Below, one piece after another: positions 7,296 to 11,580 of a stretch of DNA of 11,580 nucleotides. This DNA is from Pseudomonadota bacterium. GTDB lineage: Bacteria; Pseudomonadota; Alphaproteobacteria; Sphingomonadales; Sphingomonadaceae. Made by a program: the position numbers and the translations under genes. The stretch's first letter is position 1, and each line of letters begins with the position of its first letter. The stretch lies in assembly GCA_947474905.1 (NCBI GenBank), contig CANJKQ010000004.1:1-11580 (forward strand). Direction: 5' to 3'. Below the pieces are notes generated by a model. It did no database searches and had not been told where the DNA came from. It was given only the letters and a program-made list of their open reading frames with translations.

Positions 7296-8257
7296 AGTCC
7301 GCCATCCTTGCCGCGACGGCCTTGTCCTTTGCTATGCCCGCGTTCGCCCAGACGCCGGCCGCCGCTCCCGTACCGGTTGTCGCATCGGTGCAGCCCGCAT
7401 CCCCATCTCCCGCACCGGTCGTTGCCCCTCCGGCGGTTGTTCCGACAGTGGTATCGCCGCCACCTGTGCGGTATCGCCCCCGTCCACCGTCACTCGCCGA
7501 GCTGCGGGTCCGCGCCGCCCATCGGGCCGCGACGTTGGAGCCCGCGACCGGCGGCTATCTCAATGCGGTGCAGGTCTATCCCTATAGCGACGGCGCCATC
7601 TACCACGTGTTCACCGCGCCCGGGAAAGTCACCGATATCGCGCTCCAGCCCGGCGAGAATCTTGGCGCGGTCGCGTCGGGCGACACGGTCCGCTGGGTGA
7701 TTGGCGATACCGCGAGCGGCAGCAGCGACACGAAGCAGACCCATGTCCTGGTGAAGCCCTTCACCGCAGGTCTGGCCACGAACGTCGTGATTACCACAGA
7801 CCGGCGAACCTATCACCTCTCGCTGACCAGCACCGACCATACGGCCATGTCGGCGCTGTCCTGGACCTATCCCGCCGACCAGCTCATCGCGTTGAAGGCG
7901 GCGGCCGAGCAGGCGCGCGCCGCGCAGCCAATCGCTTCCGGTCTGACGGTCGACCAGCTTCATTTTGGCTATGTCATCTCGGGCGATCAGCCGGCATGGC
8001 GTCCGCTGCGGGCGTTCGACGACGGGCGACAGACTTATATCGAGTTTCCTGCGAGCCTTGGCGTCGGGGAAGCGCCGCCGCTGTTCCTCGTTGACGGCAA
8101 GGGCACCGCCAGCCTCGTCAACTACCGCGTGCAGGGCCGCTATTACGTCGTCGACCGGATCTTCGATATCGCCGAACTCCGTCTTGGCCTCAAGCATCAG
8201 GACGTCGTGCGGATCAGCCGGACAGGCGACACCGGCAACCGGCGGAGGCCGTCGTGA
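7292..8257 (+). CDS. trbG: TrbG, outer-membrane core component (VirB9 family)
   Basis: The 321-residue protein carries a signal peptide (MKSAILAATALSFAMPAFA, cut after residue 19) and a Pro/Ala/Val-rich linker at about 20-66. An N-terminal VirB9 domain follows (about 88-195, with YPYSDGAIYHVFTAPGKVTD), then a C-terminal domain (about 218-310, with LHFGYVISGD and VNYRVQGRYYVVDRIFDIAE). VirB9 proteins form the outer ring of the core complex with VirB10 and usually a VirB7 lipoprotein. No lipoprotein gene is seen nearby and there is no lipobox here. The ATG at 7292 overlaps the trbF stop, with GGAG eight bases upstream. The frame is open upstream to an ATG at 7010, but the signal peptide fixes the true start. 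Confidence 0.95.
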   Translation: MKSAILAATALSFAMPAFAQTPAAAPVPVVASVQPASPSPAPVVAPPAVVPTVVSPPPVRYRPRPPSLAELRVRAAHRAATLEPATGGYLNAVQVYPYSDGAIYHVFTAPGKVTDIALQPGENLGAVASGDTVRWVIGDTASGSSDTKQTHVLVKPFTAGLATNVVITTDRRTYHLSLTSTDHTAMSALSWTYPADQLIALKAAAEQARAAQPIASGLTVDQLHFGYVISGDQPAWRPLRAFDDGRQTYIEFPASLGVGEAPPLFLVDGKGTASLVNYRVQGRYYVVDRIFDIAELRLGLKHQDVVRISRTGDTGNRRRPS

Positions 8258-9465
8258 GCGATGTTGACGTGAGCGGGGCCGCGCCCGCTGCCACTCCGCC
8301 CAAGCTCGATCCGGAAACGCTGGCGATCCGGAGCCGGCCGCCGCGCGCGATCCGGTTCAAGCGCGGCGTGATCATCGCCATCGCCGCAATCGGCTCAGTC
8401 AGCCTGATCGCGGTGACGTGGATGGCGCTGAAACCGCGCCTGTTCCACGGCGTGACCACGCAGGAGGAGCTGTCGCAGCCCAATTCGAGAGCGGCGAATG
8501 ACATGCTTAACGGTGCGCCGGCGAGCTATGGCGATGTCGCCAAGCTCGGCCCTCCGTTGCCCGGCGATCTCGGCAAGCCGATCCTCGAGCATCAGCAATC
8601 GACCATGGTGGCGATCGATCCGACCGATCAGCAGCGTCAGCAGGCCGAGGCCGCCGAGCGCGAGCGCCAGCTGGCGGAGTTGAAGGCGGCGCGTGAGTCG
8701 GGTGTGCTGGTGCAAGGACGGCAAGCCAGTGGCGCTGCCGATGTCGCGCCCGCTACCGTGGCGTCAAGCGGGCAGCCCGACGCGCCGAAGCTGGCGCTCG
8801 ATCCAACCAACGATCCTAACGCGCAGGGACGCAAGGAGGCATTCGTCTCCAACCTCGATCCGCGCGGTGACGTCAATCCGCACCCGCTGACACCGCTGAC
8901 GTCACCTTACACCTTGTCGGCGGGCAGCGTGATCTCGGCCAGCCTGATCACCGGGCTACGTTCCGATCTTCCGGGACTGTTAACGGCGCAGGTGACCGAG
9001 AACACTTACGACAGCGCCACCGGCCGCCTCCTGCTGGTGCCGCAGGGCGCGCGGCTGATCGGCAGTTATGACAGCGTCGTGGCGTTCGGGCAGAAGCGCG
9101 CGCTGATCGTCTGGCAGCGGATCATCATGCCCGATGGCAGCTCGCTGCGTATCGATAATGTGCCTGCCATGGATCCGTCCGGCTACGCCGGGCTGCAGGA
9201 CAAAGTGGATTTCCACACCTGGCAGCTGCTGAAAGGTGTGGCGCTCTCGACGCTCCTGGGTGTCAGTTCCGAGCTAGCGCTGTCGGGTCAGAGCGATCTC
9301 GTCCAGGCGATCCGTATGTCGACGCAGGACAATGTGTCGCGCGCAGGCGATCAGATCACCCAGCGTAATCTCGGTATCCAGCCGACGATCACGATCCGGC
9401 CGGGTGCGCCGGTCAGGCTGGTCGTTCACAAGGATCTGGTCTTCGCCCCCGCGGGAGGTCGCTGA
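8254..9465 (+). CDS. trbI: TrbI, core-complex protein spanning both membranes (VirB10 family)
   Basis: The 403-residue protein has a cytoplasmic N-terminus, one membrane segment at about 38-58, and a Gln/Glu/Ala-rich probable coiled coil at about 126-148. A variable linker leads to a C-terminal VirB10 domain (about 215-397). That domain includes SAGSVISASLITGLRSDLPG, the LLLVPQGARLIGSYDS strand region, and a hydrophobic stretch near 324-345 in the usual position of the outer-membrane pore helices. TrbI would link the inner-membrane ATPases to the outer-membrane ring. The start is GTG at 8254, overlapping the trbG stop as GTGA, with GGAGG five bases upstream. One base separates it from the next gene. 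Confidence 0.95.
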   Translation: MSDVDVSGAAPAATPPKLDPETLAIRSRPPRAIRFKRGVIIAIAAIGSVSLIAVTWMALKPRLFHGVTTQEELSQPNSRAANDMLNGAPASYGDVAKLGPPLPGDLGKPILEHQQSTMVAIDPTDQQRQQAEAAERERQLAELKAARESGVLVQGRQASGAADVAPATVASSGQPDAPKLALDPTNDPNAQGRKEAFVSNLDPRGDVNPHPLTPLTSPYTLSAGSVISASLITGLRSDLPGLLTAQVTENTYDSATGRLLLVPQGARLIGSYDSVVAFGQKRALIVWQRIIMPDGSSLRIDNVPAMDPSGYAGLQDKVDFHTWQLLKGVALSTLLGVSSELALSGQSDLVQAIRMSTQDNVSRAGDQITQRNLGIQPTITIRPGAPVRLVVHKDLVFAPAGGR

Positions 9466-9466
9466 C

Positions 9467-9679
9467 ATGGCCGGGATCAAGCTGGGCAAGCTGCCCGACC
9501 GCACGCCGGTCAAGCTGACGATCAGCATTCTGCCTGATCTGAAACAGGCGCTCGACGACTATGCCCAGACCTATTCGCGGACCTACGGCGTCGAGGAACC
9601 GGTGAGCGAGCTGATACCGGCGATGTTGCAGGCATTCATCGACGGCGATCGCGGTTTTGCACGTCGGGACGCGACATGA
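9467..9679 (+). CDS. Small DUF2274-type protein of Trb clusters
   Basis: This 70-residue protein (start AGIKLGKLPDRTPVKLTISI) matches my recollection of DUF2274, a small family usually encoded directly after trbI in proteobacterial Trb clusters. The pattern of a short beta strand (VKLTISIL), a helix (LKQALDDYAQTY) and a second helix (VSELIPAMLQAFIDGD) resembles a ribbon-helix-helix fold, so a DNA-binding regulator of the transfer operon is possible. That reading is an inference; the family function is not established to my knowledge. The ATG at 9467 follows the trbI stop by one base and has GGGAGG eight bases upstream. Its stop overlaps the next gene as ATGA. Confidence 0.8.
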   Translation: MAGIKLGKLPDRTPVKLTISILPDLKQALDDYAQTYSRTYGVEEPVSELIPAMLQAFIDGDRGFARRDAT

Positions 9680-9912
9680 TCCGCGGCTCTTACCCCCCGC
9701 CTCCAGTTCCCACACTGGCAGCGGAAGGTGGCCCCATCCTCGAGCCATTGACCGTACGTGTCGCCACGGCGGTCAAACTCACAGGCCTCAGCCGATCGCG
9801 GATTTACGAGCTGATTCAGTCGGGCGACCTGCCGGCGAAGAAGATCGGGCGCTCGACCCTGATCTCCTTTGCAGACCTCAAGCGTTTTGTGGCCGGCGCC
9901 CCATCGGCCTAA
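9676..9912 (+). CDS. Excisionase-like helix-turn-helix protein (HTH_17/MerR-type)
   Basis: The 78-residue protein has a Pro-rich start and then a compact winged-helix domain of the excisionase/AlpA type at about 25-74. Its core reads VRVATAVKLTGLSRSRIYEL, then a wing PAKKIGRSTLISFADLKRFV. Such proteins bind DNA as excisionases, or as activators of integrase or excision genes. Encoded next to an integrase and at the end of the trb operon, it is a good candidate recombination directionality factor for this element. The ATG at 9676 overlaps the previous stop as ATGA and has only a weak ribosome binding site, so it probably depends on coupled translation. Its TAA stop overlaps the integrase stop on the other strand. 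A purely regulatory role cannot be excluded. Confidence 0.8.
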   Translation: MIRGSYPPPPVPTLAAEGGPILEPLTVRVATAVKLTGLSRSRIYELIQSGDLPAKKIGRSTLISFADLKRFVAGAPSA

Positions 9913-11204
9913 CCGCTTGCCAATGCTACTGCGGGCAGAGCTTTGTGCGATTGGACGACCTGCATCCCGAACGTCGGGCGGCCGCCGGTCCGCGCATTGA
10001 CCTTCGTTTCGGGTACTTCCACTTTCTCTTTTAGCTCGTCGAGTTGGTCCGACCAAAATTGCATCATGCGGACGCGCTCGCTCCAGAACTCGCCGCGGGC
10101 ATAGATGCGGCGAACGGCATTCTTATCCTGGTGCGCGAGTTGCCGTTCGATCGCGTCGGGCAGGAATAGCCCGCTTTCGTTAAGCAACGTGTCCGCCATC
10201 GACCGGAAGCCGTGCGCAGTCATTTGATCCGGGCCGTAACCGAGTGAGCGAAGCGCGGCATTGATCGTGTTTTCCGACATCGAGCGGGTCGGCGTGCGGA
10301 ATGACGGAAACAGATATTTCCCGCCGCCGGTGATCTCCCACAGTTCGAGGATCATCGCCTGGACCTGACGGGACAGGGGCACCCGCAGCGGGATGCGCCG
10401 CTTCATCTTTTCGGGCGGGATGTCCCAATATGCCTTCTCCCAGTTGATCTCCTCCCATTCCCAGCGGCGCAGCTCGCCGGGCCTGACAAAGACATGCGGA
10501 CTAAGGCGCAGGGCAAAGACGGTGACGGCATGGCCTTCATATCCGTCGATGCTGCGCATGAGCGCGCCTACCTCGGGCGCTTTCGTGATCGCGGCGATGT
10601 GTGTGACGATCGGCGCGGCGATCGCGCCCCGCAACTCGCCCGCGGGGTTGTCGATCAATCGGCCAGTGTGGATCGCGTAGCGGAAGACGCGCGACAGCAC
10701 GCTCCTCAGGCGGCGCGCACTCTCACGACGGCCAGTTCCCTCCAGCTTGCGCAGCACCGCAATGCAGTCAGGCGGCGTGATCTCCGTGACCGGCGCATGT
10801 CCCAGCGTCTGGTTGGCGATGTCGAGCAACCAGCGAATCTTGCGCAGCGTGATGGGCGCCAGCGCCTCGTCGACGCACTTTTGATACCATTCGTCGCCAA
10901 CCGTCCGAAGCGTGTTGGCGGCCGCGATCTTCGCCGCCTTGCGTTCGGCGAGCTTCAGCTGCGCGGGGTCGAGTCCCGAGGCAACCTGCTTGCGTGCCTC
11001 GTCGCGTCGGATGCGGGCATCGGCCAACGAAATCTCGGGCCACGGGCCGATATGCAGCGTCTTCTGTCGTCCGAGATGGCGATAGCGAAAACGCCATAGC
11101 TTCGACCCGTTGGTCTGGACGGAAAGCAGCAGCCCCTCCGCGTCATAAAGGGCGTAGGGCTTAGAGCCCTGCTTGGCGGAAGTGATCTTGATATGTGTGA
11201 GCAT
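9909..11204 (-). CDS. int: P4-type tyrosine site-specific integrase
   Basis: The 431-residue protein is a full-length P4-like integrase expected to insert and excise the element at the adjacent tRNA gene. The N-terminal DUF4102-type arm-binding domain (about 1-90) includes KPYALYDAEGLLLSV and KTLHIGPWPEISLADARIRR. A core-binding SAM-like domain follows (about 95-195). The catalytic domain has R241 (VRPGELRRWEW), a probable lysine at 268 (EKMKRRIPLRV), H331 and R334 (TAHGFRSMADTLLNE), H358 (QLAHQDKNAV) and the nucleophile Y368 (RRIYARGEFW). All expected catalytic residues are present. The ATG at 11202-11204 gives the usual N-terminal length; no strong ribosome binding site is seen. It is transcribed away from the tRNA into the element and converges on the transfer operon with a 4-base stop overlap. 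Confidence 0.95.
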   Translation of the reverse strand: MLTHIKITSAKQGSKPYALYDAEGLLLSVQTNGSKLWRFRYRHLGRQKTLHIGPWPEISLADARIRRDEARKQVASGLDPAQLKLAERKAAKIAAANTLRTVGDEWYQKCVDEALAPITLRKIRWLLDIANQTLGHAPVTEITPPDCIAVLRKLEGTGRRESARRLRSVLSRVFRYAIHTGRLIDNPAGELRGAIAAPIVTHIAAITKAPEVGALMRSIDGYEGHAVTVFALRLSPHVFVRPGELRRWEWEEINWEKAYWDIPPEKMKRRIPLRVPLSRQVQAMILELWEITGGGKYLFPSFRTPTRSMSENTINAALRSLGYGPDQMTAHGFRSMADTLLNESGLFLPDAIERQLAHQDKNAVRRIYARGEFWSERVRMMQFWSDQLDELKEKVEVPETKVNARTGGRPTFGMQVVQSHKALPAVALASG

Positions 11205-11215
11205 TATGTGGGTCC

Positions 11216-11279
11216 CAGCTTTGGCCGGAACCGGGCAGAACCCCCAATAAGACCCACAAAATGGGGGTCCTGTAGCTGG
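11216..11279. repeat. Nested inverted repeat upstream of int
   Basis: CCAGCT at 11215-11220 is matched by AGCTGG near 11274-11279. Inside this pair, ACCCCCA (starting near 11240) is matched by TGGGGGT (ending near 11269). GTGGGTC (11208-11214) and GACCCAC (11251-11257) give a further complementary pair. Together these could form a folded leader for the integrase mRNA or paired protein-binding sites. The individual arms are short. Confidence 0.45.
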
Positions 11280-11294
11280 ATTCAGCCGGACGGT

Positions 11295-11310
11295 CCCGGA
11301 CGATTGCCGG
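11295..11310. repeat. Direct repeat copy A beside the attachment site
   Basis: CCCGGACGATTGCCGG here recurs as CCCGGACGTTGCCGG at 11359-11373, differing only by one missing base. A shorter CCGGACG copy precedes it at 11286-11292. Position and spacing fit arm-type integrase or excisionase sites, but binding is inferred. Confidence 0.5.
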
Positions 11311-11354
11311 TGATTTTCCGACCAAAAATGCTTGGAAACCAGTCACTTGCTGGA

Positions 11355-11378
11355 CTTCCCCGGACGTTGCCGGAAAAG
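11355..11378 (-). other. Hairpin directly downstream of tRNA-Leu
   Basis: Read on the minus strand, CTTTTCCGG pairs with CCGGGGAAG across a 6-base loop, giving nine pairs including two G-U. It starts four bases after the tRNA CCA. It could mark the tRNA 3' trailer or weakly terminate transcription. No T-run follows, so tRNA transcripts may read on into int. Confidence 0.4.
11359..11373. repeat. Direct repeat copy B beside the attachment site
   Basis: This is the partner of the copy at 11295-11310, 64 bases away and ten bases from the tRNA 3' end. It also lies inside a 9-pair hairpin (11355-11363 with 11370-11378, with G-U pairs only when read on the minus strand) that begins four bases after the tRNA CCA. 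Confidence 0.5.
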
Positions 11379-11382
11379 CCCT

Positions 11383-11407
11383 TGGTGCCCAGAAGAGGAC
11401 TCGAACC
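11383..11407. other. Probable attachment-site core at the 3' end of tRNA-Leu
   Basis: P4-type integrases generally recombine within the T-arm to CCA end of a tRNA gene, and the integrase lies 178 bases from this tRNA end, so the core is placed here by analogy. The element keeps the tRNA intact, as expected. The matching direct repeat should be at the other end of the element; no second copy occurs in this window. Exact limits cannot be read from one end alone. Confidence 0.55.
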
Positions 11408-11469
11408 TCCACGCCCTTGCGAGCGCCAGCACCTGAAGCTGGTGCGTCTACCAATTCCGCCATCTGGGC
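11383..11469 (-). tRNA. tRNA-Leu (anticodon CAG), complete with encoded CCA
   Basis: On the minus strand the 87 bases fold as a type II tRNA. The acceptor stem is GCCCAGA/TCTGGGC with discriminator A and an encoded CCA. The D-arm contains AATTGGTAGACGC. The anticodon stem CCAGC/GCTGG encloses TTCAGGT, giving anticodon CAG, which reads CUG leucine codons. The long variable arm is typical of leucine tRNAs, and the T-arm is GGAGG/CCTCT around TTCGAGT. The gene is intact and probably belongs to the host chromosome, serving as the element's target. Confidence 0.97.
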
Positions 11470-11502
11470 CCCAGAAGACATGCATTTCAGGTAGGTCGCG
11501 CG

Positions 11503-11531
11503 CCTTAGGGGAGCGGGCGGTGGCTTGTCAA
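11503..11531 (-). promoter_or_regulatory. Probable promoter of tRNA-Leu
   Basis: On the minus strand a perfect -35 box TTGACA (11526-11531) is followed after 17 bases by CTAAGG (11503-11508), a poor -10 match, and the tRNA begins about 33 bases further on. A strong -35 box with a weak -10 box is plausible for stable-RNA promoters in Alphaproteobacteria. The rest of 11470-11580 shows no other feature I can support. Confidence 0.55.
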
Positions 11532-11580
11532 CCGGCTGGTGGGGGCGCGTCCGAACGGGCTATCGCGGACCCCAACCGTG

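Larger units (their letters stand above)
11205..11382. promoter_or_regulatory. Non-coding integrase leader and attachment-arm region with short repeats
   Basis: This 178-base stretch between the integrase start and tRNA-Leu holds no credible gene. It contains three CCGGACG copies, a nested inverted repeat and further GGTCC/AGCT copies. It must hold the integrase promoter unless int is transcribed by read-through from the tRNA. I see no convincing -35/-10 pair for int. The repeats are plausible arm-type binding sites for the integrase and excisionase, by analogy with tyrosine-integrase systems. Confidence 0.55.
1..11402. mobile_element. End portion of a Trb-type integrative and conjugative element at tRNA-Leu
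   Basis: The sequence shows a complete set of mating-pair-formation genes (trbB to trbI), an excisionase-like gene and a P4-type tyrosine integrase, all packed against the 3' end of a tRNA-Leu gene. This is the standard layout of one end of a tRNA-targeted integrative and conjugative element. The junction is placed in the 3' part of the tRNA by analogy with this integrase class, so the right boundary is approximate. The left end, the second attachment repeat, the relaxase, the coupling protein and any cargo are outside the window. A decayed island or an integrated plasmid cannot be excluded, but every visible transfer gene is intact. Confidence 0.8.

Noticed and set aside
11388..11478. CCCAGAAGA occurring at 11388-11396 and 11470-11478, considered as an attachment-site direct repeat
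   Set aside because: Both copies flank the tRNA gene itself rather than the element, and nine bases partly explained by the acceptor stem is weak evidence.
11161..11485. Two minus-strand frames overlapping the tRNA (one containing GGIGRRTSF, the other MAELVDAPASGAG)
   Set aside because: These are familiar spurious translations of tRNA-Leu genes.
1..11580. CRISPR arrays, insertion sequences, toxin-antitoxin pairs and defence genes
   Set aside because: No spaced repeat array, transposase, IS ends or such gene pair was seen; all coding space is taken by transfer and integration genes.

Overview
The window holds one end of an integrative and conjugative element (ICE) or a closely related genomic island, and the tRNA gene it is integrated beside. 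The DNA is very GC-rich. The proteins resemble the Trb conjugation sets of Alphaproteobacteria, especially sphingomonads (Sphingomonas, Sphingobium, Novosphingobium). The host assignment is inferred from recalled protein resemblance and composition only; no database search was run.

Positions 1-9912 carry a tightly packed plus-strand operon. It begins inside the C-terminal part of a CopG-family regulator, then reads trbB, trbC, trbD, trbE, trbJ, trbL, trbF, trbG, trbI, a small DUF2274-type protein and a small excisionase-like helix-turn-helix protein. Most junctions are stop/start overlaps (ATGA or GTGA) or 1-2 base gaps, so translational coupling is likely throughout. The exceptions are 37 bases before trbJ, which hold a good ribosome binding site, and 126 bases between trbJ and trbL. 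The second gap has no gene but can form two strong, adjoining GC-rich hairpins.

The Trb proteins would together build a type IV secretion (mating-pair formation) machine. TrbB and TrbE are the ATPases, TrbC the pilin, and TrbD and TrbL inner-membrane parts. TrbJ is periplasmic. TrbF, TrbG and TrbI are the VirB8, VirB9 and VirB10 equivalents. No relaxase or TraG/VirD4 coupling protein is visible; these would have to lie left of the window.

Positions 9909-11204 (minus strand) encode a P4-type tyrosine integrase. Its stop overlaps the stop of the excisionase-like gene tail to tail. A 178-base non-coding stretch rich in short direct and inverted repeats (11205-11382) separates it from a complete tRNA-Leu(CAG) gene on the minus strand (11383-11469). 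The integrase reads in the same direction as the tRNA, into the element, as in tRNA-targeted ICEs such as ICEclc. The chromosome-element junction is therefore most likely the 3' end of the tRNA, with the matching direct repeat beyond the left edge. The last 111 bases are chromosomal and hold a likely tRNA promoter with a perfect TTGACA box.

Nothing here requires a wholly new system. The points most worth a second look are the excisionase-like gene at the tail of the transfer operon, the repeats beside the attachment site, and the trbJ-trbL double hairpin.
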